64,000 nucleotides of DNA from JADGQM01 sp964505935 (GCA_964505935.1 CAZDKX010000002.1:1-64000), one strand, 5' to 3'; shown: positions 43,734 through 53,510, counted from the first letter of the stretch. Program-made: numbers and translations. The notes: generated by a model not told the origin, from the letters alone.

Positions 43734-45092
43734 ATGACTGCACCCAAGCGATTCGTACTACTCTTGATTGGCCTGGCACTGCTCGTTGTTCTGCCGTCCG
43801 TTGACGCGGTCACTTTTGGTGCCGATGAGGGGTTGGGGACGCAGTCGGACCAGGCTACCGGCGAACTGCGGCTCCTGGTGGTTGCCGTGCGGTTCCCGGA
43901 CGCGACGCCTGCGTTCAGTCTGGATCATCTCCGAAAAAGGGCCGTCGACGACCTGGACCGCTATGTGCGGGAACAGTCCTTCGGTCGAGCCTGGCTCAAG
44001 GCCGATTTTCGGGGTTGGGTGGACCTGCCCGAGGCGCTTGCTAAATACAAGGTTAGCCCATACAACTTCAAGGTAGACCGCACTCGGGTGAGGAAGCTCA
44101 TCGAAGATACCATGACGAGAGTGGACCGCGACCTCAATTTCAGGCGCTATCAGCACCTGCTCATCATTCCGGGCGTTCGCACCATGCCGGGCGAAGGATA
44201 CGGCATGCTCTGCTACTGCGCCAACCCGGGGATGCTCACGGGCGTGAGAAGGAATGTGGCTTTCACGACCGTCCGCTCAGGTGACGGCAGGGAGTTTGAC
44301 GGTGGCATCTTTGTAGGGGCCGAGAATGCGCACCTGGGGATGTTCGCCCACGATTTCTTTCACGCCCTGGGAGGCCTTGAGGGGGGTAAGCGGCGCGTAC
44401 CCTGACTGTACGACTACGAGCGTCAGTCTGACGCCTCCAGGCTCCCCTCTTTTGATCACCACGCCATCTACGTCGGCCCCTGGGACATCATGTCTCAGCA
44501 TTTCGTGGAGCGGGGCGGACTGCCCCCGGGGCTCACCTCCTTTACGAAAATCCGCCTGGGCTGGATCAACAAGGAGGAAGTCCGCTTGGTGAGACCCGGT
44601 GAGACGGCCCTGGCCTTCCTCTCCCCGCTGAGTGTCGGCGGCGGGACCGTGGCGGTGAAGGTCCCCCTGTCATCGGGAAAATATTATCTCGTCGAGAATC
44701 GCCAACCGGTTGGCTTCGACCGTGCGCTGCCCGATTCCGGCATCCTGGTCCTCAAGGTCAATCCAGACGCCCAGGAAGGCTACGGCACCGTGCAGGTCAT
44801 GGATGCAACGCCGACCGCCGCCCATTTCAGGCAGGCGACGTACCGGCTCGAGGCCGCGGGCAGAGACCTCTTCCGAGACCCCGAGGTGGCCGTCATCCCG
44901 CTCTGGCAGGAAGGCGACAGGCTGGGGATCCTGATCACGACTCCCGAAAAGAGCACCCAGGCGGTGGAGGCCGCGCGGGCGGTGGCAGCCCTGACGAGGC
45001 AGGGCGGCCCCGCGGAGCGCCGCGCGGCACAGGCGAAGGCCGCCTTCATGGCCTTCGACTTCAAAAAGTGCCTCGAACATGCAGGCCATTGA
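43734..45092 (+). CDS. M6-like metallopeptidase-family protein interrupted by an in-frame TGA
   Basis: Codons 1-223 encode a signal peptide (about 1-25) and the first half of an M6-like secreted peptidase domain. After an in-frame TGA (44403-44405) the same frame stays open for 228 codons with matching family sequence (LYDYE, GPWDIMSQHFVERGGLPPG, TKIRLGWI). The zinc motif is HDFFH (206-210), with Asp for the usual Glu, so activity is doubtful. In M6 relatives the residue before LYD is normally Asp. A perfect hairpin (GCGTCAGTCTGACGC, 44420-44434) starts 14 nt after the TGA with G first in its loop, as in bacterial SECIS elements. Recent nonsense mutation, sequencing error or selenocysteine remain open. 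Confidence 0.6.
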
Positions 45093-45140
45093 CCGGTGGC
45101 CGCGGAGAAGAGAATGGGTCGCCCATATCCTCCGCAAGAC

Positions 45141-45162
45141 GGAACTGGAGCCTGGGAACCAG
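45141..45162. repeat. GGAGCCTGGGAACCAGC, possible half copy of the GTTCCCAAGC family
   Basis: CTGGAGCCTGGGAACCAGC resembles the right half of the 32804-32829 element (CTGGAGCTTGGGAACCAGC), differing at one base. Confidence 0.55.
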
Positions 45163-45264
45163 CTTCAACCATTGGCTATCACCGAAAGATGGGAGGTCTC
45201 CAGCATCTGCGGTCAGTGGTGGATGATGACGCTTCCTGTCTGAGCCAGTCATCATCAAGCCTGT

Positions 45265-46119
45265 CTAGGAACTGGTATACTTCTTGAGAAGGCGAAAGAG
45301 CTTGAGGGTGAGGTCACCTGCTCTTCCCTTACCGATCTTGATCCCGTCTACGCTGTGAACACCCAGGATGTCGACCGTGGTTCCCGTCAAAAACATCTCT
45401 GCCATGAGAGGAAGATCATCGGCCCGAATAGAGCTTTCGCGTACGACAAGACCGAGCTCCGCAGCATGATTCAACACCCAGGCACGGGTGATGCCGGCAA
45501 GAATACGGTTTGACAGCGGAGCGGTAAAGAGCGTTCCGTTCTTAACACCAAAGACGTTCGTATGCGTGCCTTCGCTGACGCAGCCGTCATCCCCCACAAA
45601 GATCGCCTCTTCCGCCCCCGCCCGCCTGGCGGCCTCCTGAGCCAGGCAGTTCGGCAGCAGGTTGACGGATTTGATGTCGCAACGCTGCCAGCGAATATCT
45701 TTAGTGGTCACGGTTGGCACCCCGACTGCTCGAACCCGTTCGTACTTGTCCGGCGGAATCTCCTGCACATAGATGAGCTCATTCGGGGCCGGGAGGGGGT
45801 CAGGAAAACAATGACTGCGTTTGGCGGCACCCCGGGTCACCTGGATATACAGCAACCCATTCCTGAAGCCTGCATGGTCGAGAGTGGTCAGCGCCCTTTG
45901 TTTCAATCGATCGAGGTTGCAGTCCATCTGAATCCCATTCAGGCTGGCCCTCAGTCGGTTGAAGTGTTCCTCCAAAAGCCAGGGCTTCCCACCGCAGGTG
46001 CGAATAGCCTCGTAGACCCCGTCGCCGAAAAGGAACGCTCTGTCTGTGACAGGTACAAGGACTTCGTTGAGAGGCATTTCAAGGCCGTTCCAGTTTGCCA
46101 GAGGTTCGTTTCCACTCAT
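45265..46119 (-). CDS. dat: D-amino-acid aminotransferase (class IV PLP enzyme)
   Basis: A 284-residue class IV aminotransferase. The PLP-lysine is K150 in CDIKSVNLLPN, the sequence context of D-alanine aminotransferases; VSEGTHTNVF and LSNRILAGITR complete the cofactor site. It transaminates D-amino acids such as D-Ala/D-Glu for wall synthesis or salvage; a branched-chain aminotransferase is a less likely alternative. The ATG at 46119 has GGAGGG 7 nt upstream; the longer frame to 46287 has no family sequence. It is divergent from isoaspartyl dipeptidase and a dipeptide importer, so it may use D-residues released from imported peptides. Confidence 0.85.
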   Translation of the reverse strand: MSGNEPLANWNGLEMPLNEVLVPVTDRAFLFGDGVYEAIRTCGGKPWLLEEHFNRLRASLNGIQMDCNLDRLKQRALTTLDHAGFRNGLLYIQVTRGAAKRSHCFPDPLPAPNELIYVQEIPPDKYERVRAVGVPTVTTKDIRWQRCDIKSVNLLPNCLAQEAARRAGAEEAIFVGDDGCVSEGTHTNVFGVKNGTLFTAPLSNRILAGITRAWVLNHAAELGLVVRESSIRADDLPLMAEMFLTGTTVDILGVHSVDGIKIGKGRAGDLTLKLFRLLKKYTSS

Positions 46120-46524
46120 GGTTTGCCCTCCAACCAGATATTCAATGCCAAAGCCCCCGCCTTCGCAGGGTACTTCCAAGGTGCTGATGAGCCAAGTCCT
46201 CAATCCGGCAGCGCTCTTGGTCTGGATGCCAGGGGTTCGTTGAATACATCGGAAACATAGGATATCTCCTTTGCTGACAGGAAGCAACCCGACGGAGGCA
46301 TTCAGCAGCCCCTGAAACGGCTCAGTTCGGACCGGAGACCCGGGGAACCGGCTATGGCGCCATCAGGAAGCCCCAGCAGAAAGACGGCTTGTGAAAAGCT
46401 CGCGCATCGGCAGCCTTTCTGCTAGAATGACTTTGGCAACAGCCACGCTTCTGCAAGGGGCACGGCATCCGGTACGGCCACTCATTTTGTTGTCTGCCTG
46501 TTCACATGTTGAAGGGAAAAGTCC
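46120..46524. other. Divergent promoter region between dat and iadA
   Basis: About 405 bp with no supported gene. It must hold the promoters of both flanking genes; a TAGAAT near 46424 lacks a well-spaced -35, so I cannot place them firmly. Confidence 0.55.
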
Positions 46525-47685
46525 ATGTTTACCTTGATAAAAGATGCGCGCCTCTACACGCCCGAGCCCCTGGGCGTCATGGATATACTCATTGCCGGAC
46601 GGTCGATCGTAAAGATTGCAGAGAGCATCCAACTCCCGGCGGACTTCGAACACCTTCTCATTGCGGCCGAAGGGAAGATGGTCGCCCCAGGCTTTATCGA
46701 CCTGCACGTCCACCTGTTGGGAGGAGGGGGAGAGGGAGGCTTCGGGACGAGGACTCCCGAGATCGTGCTCTCCCGCATCGCCGCAGCCGGAGTAACCACC
46801 GTCGTCGGCTGCCTGGGCACGGACGATGTCTCCCGAAGACCCGAAACGCTTCTCGCCAAAGCCATGCAATTGGAAGAAGAGGGGGTTTCGTCATTCATCT
46901 ACACAGGATCATACCAGTTCCCCATGCCCACCATTACGGGGAGCGTCCGGAAGGACGTGGCCCTCATTCCCAAGGTCGTCGGCGTAGGGGAAATCGCGAT
47001 CTCGGATCACCGTTCCTCCCAGCCGTCGTTCGAAGAGCTCTCCAGAGTGTCCGCTGAAGCGAGGGTTGGGGGAATGATCGGCGGCAAGGCGGGGGTGGTT
47101 CACCTCCATGTGGGAAACGGTCCCTCGATGCTCGATCCCGTGCTGCGGATCGTAAAGCAAACGGAGATTCCCATCGGTCAGTTCCTGCCCACCCACCTTA
47201 CCAGGACTGAAGCGCTGCTTGAGGAGGCTATTGCCTTCGCCAGGATGGGAGGAAACATCGACTTCACGGCCGGGGCAGGAGACCTCGGTTTTGCCTCCAG
47301 CATCTCGAGGGCCGTAAAGAGGGCCTTGGAACGGGGCGTACCGGTGGAACGGATGACCTTGAGCTCCGACTCAAACGGCTCGATGCCTGTCTTCGATGAA
47401 ACCGGCAGACTTGTGCGGCTGGCCGTGGCAGACATCCGCAGCCTCTTCGTGGAGTTTACCAGGCTCGTGCGGGACGGTATCGCCCTCAAAGACGCATTGA
47501 AAATGATCACCTGCAATGCTGCGCTGCGGGTGGGCATCTTTCGGCACAAGGGAAGCCTCGAGGCTGGGAAAGACGCCGATCTCGTGATACTTGGTGATGA
47601 TCTGGCCCTCGAATCGGTGATGGCCGGAGGCCGGCTGCTGGTCCACAACGGGAAAGCCCTGGTCAGAGGGACCTTCGAAGACTGA
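46525..47685 (+). CDS. iadA: Isoaspartyl dipeptidase (beta-aspartyl peptidase)
   Basis: A 386-residue amidohydrolase that cleaves beta-aspartyl dipeptides arising from protein damage or wall turnover. The first metal motif is DLHVHLLGGGGEGG (H61, H63). IAISDHRS, LHVGNG, THLTR and SSDSNGSMP follow, all typical of IadA. At the bridging position, where E. coli IadA has a carboxylated Lys, this protein reads Glu156 (VGVGEIAISDH), as in the Glu-type IadA subclass. AAGGG precedes the ATG. It begins a run with dppD-F-A-B-C on the same strand, so the substrate probably enters through that importer. Confidence 0.92.
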   Translation: MFTLIKDARLYTPEPLGVMDILIAGRSIVKIAESIQLPADFEHLLIAAEGKMVAPGFIDLHVHLLGGGGEGGFGTRTPEIVLSRIAAAGVTTVVGCLGTDDVSRRPETLLAKAMQLEEEGVSSFIYTGSYQFPMPTITGSVRKDVALIPKVVGVGEIAISDHRSSQPSFEELSRVSAEARVGGMIGGKAGVVHLHVGNGPSMLDPVLRIVKQTEIPIGQFLPTHLTRTEALLEEAIAFARMGGNIDFTAGAGDLGFASSISRAVKRALERGVPVERMTLSSDSNGSMPVFDETGRLVRLAVADIRSLFVEFTRLVRDGIALKDALKMITCNAALRVGIFRHKGSLEAGKDADLVILGDDLALESVMAGGRLLVHNGKALVRGTFED

Positions 47686-47780
47686 AGAGATGTCTGAGAA
47701 CCATGCCGTTGTCCGATTGTGTAAATTTTCGTCGCATGGTATAAGGAAATCCTTCCCCTGATCGGTCACATTCTCTTAGG

Positions 47781-48800
47781 ATGCGAATGGAACCGCTCGA
47801 AACCATTCTGGATATTCAGTCTCTTAAAACCTACTTCTACACTTTCGAGGGTGTAGTGAAGGCTGTTGATGACGTGTCCTTTCAGCTGTGTCGGGGAGAA
47901 ATCCTGGGCATTGTGGGGGAGTCCGGGTGCGGCAAAAGCGTTACGGCCCAATCCGTCATGCGTCTGATCCCCGACCCGCCCGGAAAGATTGTGGGAGGAC
48001 GCATCCTTTTCGATGGAAAGGATCTCGCCTCCCTCCCCATGGAGAAGATCAGGGGCATACGGGGAAAGCGTATTTCCATGATCTTTCAGGAGCCCATGTC
48101 GTCTTTGAACCCCGTCTACACCATCGGGGACCAGATCTCGGAGATGTTCATGCTCCATGAGAAGCTCGGCAGACGCGAGAGCCTCGACCGGTCCATCGAG
48201 ATGCTTCAGAAGGTACAGATCCCTGCGCCGGAGAAAAGAGTCCACGATTACCCGCACCAGCTTTCGGGGGGCATGCGCCAGCGCGCCATGATTGCCATGG
48301 CCCTCTCCTGCAACCCGGAAGTCCTGATTGCCGATGAACCCACCACCGCTCTCGATGTCACCGTCCAGGCGCAGATCCTTGACCTGATCCTCCAGCTTCA
48401 AAAAGACTTCGACACGGCCATCATGATGATCACCCATGACCTGGGGGTGATTGCGGAAATCGCCGGCCGGGTCGTGGTCATGTATGCCGGAAAAATCGTG
48501 GAAGAGGCCCGGACGATACCGCTCTTCGAGCAGCCTAAACACCCCTATACCCGTGGACTGCTGCTCTCCATTCCGAAGCTTGGGGAGCGTTCCCTGGGCG
48601 AGCGCCACCGGCTCTCGGAAATCCGGGGGATCGTTCCGGGGCTTCTGGATCTTCCGCAGGGCTGCCGTTTCTGGCCTCGCTGCGACCATGCCATGGCAAG
48701 CTGCCGGGAACAGGAGCCGCCCCTGGCAGAGGTCGGGCCCCGGCACCAGGTGAGATGCTGGCTGTACATGAGCCCTCAAGAACAGGGGAAAAGCACGTGA
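47781..48800 (+). CDS. dppD: Dipeptide/oligopeptide ABC transporter ATP-binding protein
   Basis: A 339-residue DppD/OppD ATPase. Walker A is GESGCGKSVT, the Q-loop is FQEPMSSLNP, the signature is LSGGMRQRAM, and Walker B is VLIADEPTTALD. The C-terminal oligopeptide-transporter extension (GCRFWPRCDHAMASC) has the cysteine pattern that binds an Fe-S cluster in some relatives. It overlaps dppF through the GTGA at 48797-48800. The ATG at 47787 is an alternative start. Confidence 0.92.
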   Translation: MRMEPLETILDIQSLKTYFYTFEGVVKAVDDVSFQLCRGEILGIVGESGCGKSVTAQSVMRLIPDPPGKIVGGRILFDGKDLASLPMEKIRGIRGKRISMIFQEPMSSLNPVYTIGDQISEMFMLHEKLGRRESLDRSIEMLQKVQIPAPEKRVHDYPHQLSGGMRQRAMIAMALSCNPEVLIADEPTTALDVTVQAQILDLILQLQKDFDTAIMMITHDLGVIAEIAGRVVVMYAGKIVEEARTIPLFEQPKHPYTRGLLLSIPKLGERSLGERHRLSEIRGIVPGLLDLPQGCRFWPRCDHAMASCREQEPPLAEVGPRHQVRCWLYMSPQEQGKST

Positions 48801-49762
48801 ACCCTCTTCTCACCGTCGAGGACCTCAAGGTCCATTTTCCCGTGAAGAAAGGCCTTTTTTCCAAGGTATCGGGCCATGTCTATGCCGTAGACGGCGTTTC
48901 GCTTTCGCTCGAAAGAGGCCAGACGCTGGGCCTTGTGGGCGAGAGCGGATGCGGGAAGACAACCACGGGTCTTGGCATCCTGGCCCTCATTCGGCCCACC
49001 TCCGGTAAAATCGTGTACGACGGGGAGGAGATGAGCGAGGCCAAGCCGGCACGCCTGAGGGAGCTGCGCAGAGAGATCCAGATCATCTTCCAGGACCCCT
49101 ATTCGTCGCTCAATCCCCGCATGACCGTCAATCAGATCCTTGCAGACCCGCTCAAGGTTCACGGCGTTTTCCCGGGAAAGGAAAGGGCCGAGCGCATCGC
49201 GTTTTTGCTCGATAAGGTGGGACTCACGCCGGAGCACGGGCGGCGCTATCCTCACGAATTTTCGGGCGGTCAGCGCCAGCGGATCGGGATCGCGCGGGCC
49301 TTGGCCCTCAATCCCAAGATCATCATCGGCGATGAACCGGTCTCCGCCCTGGACGTTTCCATTCAAGCCCAGATCATCAACCTCCTCGTTGATCTGCAGA
49401 AAGAATTTCAGCTCTCCTATATCATCATCGCCCATGATCTTGCCGTCGTGGAATATATCTGCGACCACATCGCGGTCATGTACCTGGGAAAGATCGTGGA
49501 ATCCAGTTCCTACCGCGAGCTCTACACCCAGCCGAAGCATCCCTACACGCAGGCCCTGCTTTCGGCCATTCCCGTTGCCGATCCCCGCAGGAAGCGGGAG
49601 CGAATCATCCTCAAGGGCGACGTTCCGAGCCCCATTAAACCTCCCAGCGGGTGTCACTTTCATCCCCGCTGCGCTCAGCGCATGGAGGCGTGCAGTAAGG
49701 AAAGGCCTCGACTCCGGGATATTGGAGGCGGCCACCAGGTAAGCTGCTTTCTGTATGACTAG
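48797..49762 (+). CDS. dppF: Dipeptide/oligopeptide ABC transporter ATP-binding protein
   Basis: A 321-residue DppF/OppF ATPase paired with DppD. Walker A GESGCGKTT, FQDPYSSLNPRMTV, signature FSGGQRQRIGIARAL, Walker B IIGDEPVSALDVS and the C-terminal GCHFHPRCAQRMEAC are intact. I use the GTG at 48797 (VNPLLTVEDLKVHFPV), which overlaps the dppD stop; the longer frame from 48755 is unlikely. DppD and DppF form the two-ATPase engine for the permeases encoded downstream. Confidence 0.91.
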   Translation: MNPLLTVEDLKVHFPVKKGLFSKVSGHVYAVDGVSLSLERGQTLGLVGESGCGKTTTGLGILALIRPTSGKIVYDGEEMSEAKPARLRELRREIQIIFQDPYSSLNPRMTVNQILADPLKVHGVFPGKERAERIAFLLDKVGLTPEHGRRYPHEFSGGQRQRIGIARALALNPKIIIGDEPVSALDVSIQAQIINLLVDLQKEFQLSYIIIAHDLAVVEYICDHIAVMYLGKIVESSSYRELYTQPKHPYTQALLSAIPVADPRRKRERIILKGDVPSPIKPPSGCHFHPRCAQRMEACSKERPRLRDIGGGHQVSCFLYD

Positions 49763-49949
49763 CAGCTGGCGATCTGATGGCCGCAAGGTCCGGTTATCAG
49801 TTGGTGTGTGTTTCTGAGAGGGTGTCCAACGAGCTGCAACAGGTGCATCCTCGCCTGTTCCAGATGGTGAAGAAACCTGGAGGCTTTTGGGATACCCGTT
49901 GCGAGAGGCTGGTCGCTTTTATCAACCAACAAGAGGAGGAGGTTTGCCC

Positions 49950-51485
49950 ATGAGAAGAACGTTTTTCATTTTGTTGATGTGTTTGTGTGTGGTGGGGATG
50001 GCTTCCGCCGCCGGAGCGGCGCCCGCAAAGTCGTCTCTGGTAGTGGCCGTGGCCTCGCCTCCGGCGATGATGAACCCGATGGGAGACGATTCGGATGCCA
50101 ACCTTTCCTTCATGGCCAATTTTTTCGACGGTCTGCTGCAGCGCGGCCCCGATGGGAAACTGGCCCCGGCCCTTGCTGTCAAGTATGAACACCCGGACCT
50201 GCTGACCTGGAAGATCGAGCTGCGAAAAGGCGTCAAGTTCCAAAACGGCGATGATTTCACCTCGGCTGATGTCAAGTTCACTTTCGAACGGATGGGCGAC
50301 CCCAAGGTTTCACAGTTTAGAGACACGGCGCAGTCCATCGAGTCCATCGCAACTCCGGACGATTACACCGTGGTGATCAAGACCAAAACCCCCATTCCCT
50401 GGTTTGCCAACAACCTGCATCAGCTCTTTATCATGGGCAAGAAGTCCACCGAGGCTGCCAGTGAAGGGGATGTCATGACGAAGCCCAACGGCACCGGCGC
50501 CTACAAACTGGTGGAATGGGTGAAGGGCTCTCACCTCAAGCTCGAAGCCAACGAAAACTACTGGGGAGGCGCTCCTCCCATAAAGGAGATCGAAGTCCGC
50601 ACCATTACCGAGGCTTCGACCCGTTTTGCCGCGCTCGCCTCGGGTCAGGTGGACCTTGTCGCCGGGATCCCCGTCGAACTGCTGGCTCAGATCGCCAAGG
50701 ACCCTAAGCTCCAGGTCATCACGAAGCCATCCCGCCGCTGCATCTTTCTCGCCCTGGGCAACAGCCCCGGCACGCCGACGGCCGACATCCGAGTACGCCA
50801 GGCGATGTATATGGCTATAAACGAAAACGAGATCATCAAGAAGGTCATGCGCGATCAGGCATCACCGTCGGCCCAGGTCCCCGACCCGCCGACCGTGGGG
50901 TACAATCCTGCCATCAAGCGGCTTGCCTACGACCCCCAAAAAGCCAAGAAGCTGCTCCAGGAGGCGGGTTATCCCAACGGTTTCGACATCACTCTGAGCG
51001 GCCCCAACGACCGGTATGTTCAGGATGCGGGTATCGCTCAGGCCGTGGCCGAGTACCTGGCAAAAGTGGGGATCAAGGTGAAGCTGGATGTGAAGCCCAA
51101 GTCCATCTTTTTCCCCGAGGTGAATCAGGGCAAGCTTCCCTTTTACCTCATCGGCTGGTTTGACGGGACCTACGACATGGGGCGGACCTACTTCAAGCTG
51201 GCCCACACCCGTGATAAGGAAAAAGGCTTTGGTGAACTGAACGGGTCCGCTTACAGCGATGGCGAAATTGACAAGCTCCTGGAGGCCACCGCCACCATGG
51301 CCGACCTGGAGGCACGCAAGAAGGCTCTGGAACATCTCAACAAGGTCGCCATGGAGGACAAGGTCCTCTGGGTCCCCCTCCACTACCAGGTCGAAGATTA
51401 TGCCGTGCAGAAGGCCAAGAACATCAATTTCATGCCGCGCCCGGATGCCTGGATGGTTTACAAGGAAATCTCTTTCAAGAAGTAG
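49950..51485 (+). CDS. dppA: Dipeptide/oligopeptide ABC transporter substrate-binding protein
   Basis: A 511-residue SBP_bac_5 family protein with a signal peptide (MRRTFFILLM... cleaved near AAGAAPA). Typical segments are WKIELRKGVKFQNGDDFTSADVKFTFE, GTGAYKLVEWVKGSHLKLEAN, NYWGGAPPIKEIEVR, and DIRVRQAMYMAINE. It captures peptides in the periplasm. GAGGAGGAGG is just upstream of the ATG, the strongest ribosome-binding site of this operon. A 11-bp hairpin follows the gene, suggesting processing that keeps dppA mRNA abundant. Confidence 0.92.
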   Translation: MRRTFFILLMCLCVVGMASAAGAAPAKSSLVVAVASPPAMMNPMGDDSDANLSFMANFFDGLLQRGPDGKLAPALAVKYEHPDLLTWKIELRKGVKFQNGDDFTSADVKFTFERMGDPKVSQFRDTAQSIESIATPDDYTVVIKTKTPIPWFANNLHQLFIMGKKSTEAASEGDVMTKPNGTGAYKLVEWVKGSHLKLEANENYWGGAPPIKEIEVRTITEASTRFAALASGQVDLVAGIPVELLAQIAKDPKLQVITKPSRRCIFLALGNSPGTPTADIRVRQAMYMAINENEIIKKVMRDQASPSAQVPDPPTVGYNPAIKRLAYDPQKAKKLLQEAGYPNGFDITLSGPNDRYVQDAGIAQAVAEYLAKVGIKVKLDVKPKSIFFPEVNQGKLPFYLIGWFDGTYDMGRTYFKLAHTRDKEKGFGELNGSAYSDGEIDKLLEATATMADLEARKKALEHLNKVAMEDKVLWVPLHYQVEDYAVQKAKNINFMPRPDAWMVYKEISFKK

Positions 51486-51498
51486 CGTGACGGTGAAT

Positions 51499-51536
51499 CG
51501 GTGCGGCGGTGCGACCCCTGGCGCGCCGCCGCACCG
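51499..51536 (+). promoter_or_regulatory. Strong hairpin between dppA and dppB
   Basis: An 11-bp perfect stem (51499-51509 with 51526-51536), very GC-rich, with a 16-nt loop and no T-run. In related operons such hairpins act as mRNA stabilisers or partial attenuators after the binding-protein gene. Confidence 0.65.
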
Positions 51537-51624
51537 TGGTCGCGACGTGCGGTCCGAGGCATGATCCGGAGACCGTGCAAGACGTGCTGCAACCTTTGGA
51601 CGCTCCGGGACAAGATCAGCGGGT

Positions 51625-52590
51625 ATGTTCACCTATACGGCAAGAAGGTTCATTCAGGGCTTGTTTGTGCTCCTGGCGGTCTCGATGACCTGTTTTGTCA
51701 TCTTCCGCTACCTGGGAGACCCGGTCGTCAGCATGTCGGGTCTGTACGCCACCTTCGAGCAGCAGGAGGAGGTGCGCAAGATGCTTGGCCTGGACCAGCC
51801 CACCTATGTGCAGTACGGCCGGTTCATCTGGGGTGTCTTGCACGGCAACTTCGGCATCTCCTACGTAAGCCGCGTTCCGGCCCTGGATCTCATTCTGGAG
51901 CGCTTTCCGGCCACCTTCGAACTGGCCACGACCGCCATGTGCCTCTCGTCCATTCTCGGGGTGTGCCTGGGCGTCTTGGTTTCCCTTAAACCCCGGGCAT
52001 GGCATAGTCGGCTGATCATGGCCGGCTCCCTGGGTGGCATTTCGATCCCGACTTTTCTGACCGGTATCCTGCTGATCATGGCGTTTTCCGTCTACCTGGG
52101 CATCCTGCCACCCTTCGGCCGCGGCGATACGGTCCCGATCGGTTTCTGGCAAACCGGCCTGCTTACGGCCGACGGCCTGCAGCATCTGATTCTTCCGGCG
52201 CTGACCCTGGCCATGTACCAGCTGGCGGTGCTGCTGCGACTGACGCGCGCCGGCATGCGGGAAGTGCTGGCCGAAGAATATATCAAGACCGCCTGGTCCA
52301 AGGGGCTCTCCCCGTTCAAAGTCATTTTCAAACATGCCCTGCGCAACGTGATGATTCCGGTTGTGACCATATGCGGACTTCAATTCGGCGAGCTCATCGC
52401 CTTCTCCATCGTTACCGAGACCATCTTCCAGTGGCCGGGAATGGGCAACCTGCTGCTTACGTCCATTTACGAAACCGACCAGCCGGTCATTGTGACCTAC
52501 ATCATGCTGGCTTCCTTTATCATCCTTACCATCAACATGGTGGTGGACATCCTTTACGCCGTATTGAACCCGAAGATTCGCTATGACTGA
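51625..52590 (+). CDS. dppB: Dipeptide/oligopeptide ABC transporter permease
   Basis: A 321-residue permease with six hydrophobic helices. Family landmarks are the N-terminal FTYTARRFIQGLFVLLAVS and the EAA-type loop EEYIKTAWSKGLSPFKVIFKHALRN. GLQFGELIAFSIVTETIFQWPGMG lies near the C-terminus. It overlaps dppC by 8 bp. The start has a weak ribosome-binding site after the dppA-dppB hairpin, consistent with lower expression than DppA. Confidence 0.91.
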   Translation: MFTYTARRFIQGLFVLLAVSMTCFVIFRYLGDPVVSMSGLYATFEQQEEVRKMLGLDQPTYVQYGRFIWGVLHGNFGISYVSRVPALDLILERFPATFELATTAMCLSSILGVCLGVLVSLKPRAWHSRLIMAGSLGGISIPTFLTGILLIMAFSVYLGILPPFGRGDTVPIGFWQTGLLTADGLQHLILPALTLAMYQLAVLLRLTRAGMREVLAEEYIKTAWSKGLSPFKVIFKHALRNVMIPVVTICGLQFGELIAFSIVTETIFQWPGMGNLLLTSIYETDQPVIVTYIMLASFIILTINMVVDILYAVLNPKIRYD

Positions 52591-53458
52591 GCGCCGCATC
52601 AGATCAAAACGGCTTCACAGCTTCCTTCACGACCCATCTGCCGTCGTTGGGAGCATCATGCTGCTGGTGTTTATCCTGGGGGCGCTGTTTGCCCCGTGGA
52701 TCACGCCGCAGAACCCCTACGACCTGACCGAGATCAGGCTGGCAAACTCCTTGAAGCCCCCCATCTGGTCCGAAGACGGTGAACAGCCTTTTCTCCTTGG
52801 CACCGACGACCAGGGACGAGACATCTACAGTACCATTGTCTACGGATGCCGCACTTCGCTCACCGTCGCCTTCAGCGTTGTCCTTATCGCCGGCAGCTTC
52901 GGCGTCCTCATCGGGCTTCTGGCTGGCTATTACGGCGGATGGATCGACACGCTCACCATGCGGCTGGCCGATACCGTTTTTTCCTTTTCCACGACCCTCC
53001 TGGCGATTCTGCTGCTGGGGGTCTTCAAGAGCAGCGGCGTTCTGACCGTCATTGCCGCCATCTGTATTGCGGATTGGGTGCGCTACGCACGGACCATGCG
53101 GGGAAGCGTTCTCGAAGTCAAGCAGGAGGCGTATGTGATGGCGGCCAGGGCCTCGGGCGCAAGAGACGTTCGCATCCTCCTCAGACACATCCTGCCCAAC
53201 GCCATCCCGCCCATCCTGGTAGTCGTTGCGGTGGACCTGGCCGTGGTGATCATGCTGGAGGCAACCCTGAGCTTCCTGGGGGTTGGGGTCCCCCTGACCG
53301 AACCTTCCCTCGGCATGATGATCTCCACGGGCCAGCGCTATGTCTATGCCGATATGTGGTGGATGGTACTCTTCCCCGGCACCGCGCTCATTCTCCTGGT
53401 TGTGGGCATCAACCTTTTTGCCGATTGGCTGAGAGAAGAGCTCAATCCCAAAATTTAG
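52583..53458 (+). CDS. dppC: Dipeptide/oligopeptide ABC transporter permease
   Basis: A 291-residue permease with six helices and an N-terminal extension. Conserved features are FLLGTDDQGRDIYSTIVYGCRTSL, ARASGARDVRILLRHILPN (EAA loop) and EATLSFLGVGVPLTEPSLGMM, all typical of DppC/OppC. The gene start overlaps the dppB stop. It is the last gene of the importer; the next gene, a phosphofructokinase, begins about 50 bp later on the same strand but is functionally unrelated. Confidence 0.92.
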   Translation: MTERRIRSKRLHSFLHDPSAVVGSIMLLVFILGALFAPWITPQNPYDLTEIRLANSLKPPIWSEDGEQPFLLGTDDQGRDIYSTIVYGCRTSLTVAFSVVLIAGSFGVLIGLLAGYYGGWIDTLTMRLADTVFSFSTTLLAILLLGVFKSSGVLTVIAAICIADWVRYARTMRGSVLEVKQEAYVMAARASGARDVRILLRHILPNAIPPILVVVAVDLAVVIMLEATLSFLGVGVPLTEPSLGMMISTGQRYVYADMWWMVLFPGTALILLVVGINLFADWLREELNPKI

Positions 53459-53510
53459 TCATGAGGCCGCAATCTCATATCAGGAAAATTGTGCAGAGCG
53501 AGGGAAATTT

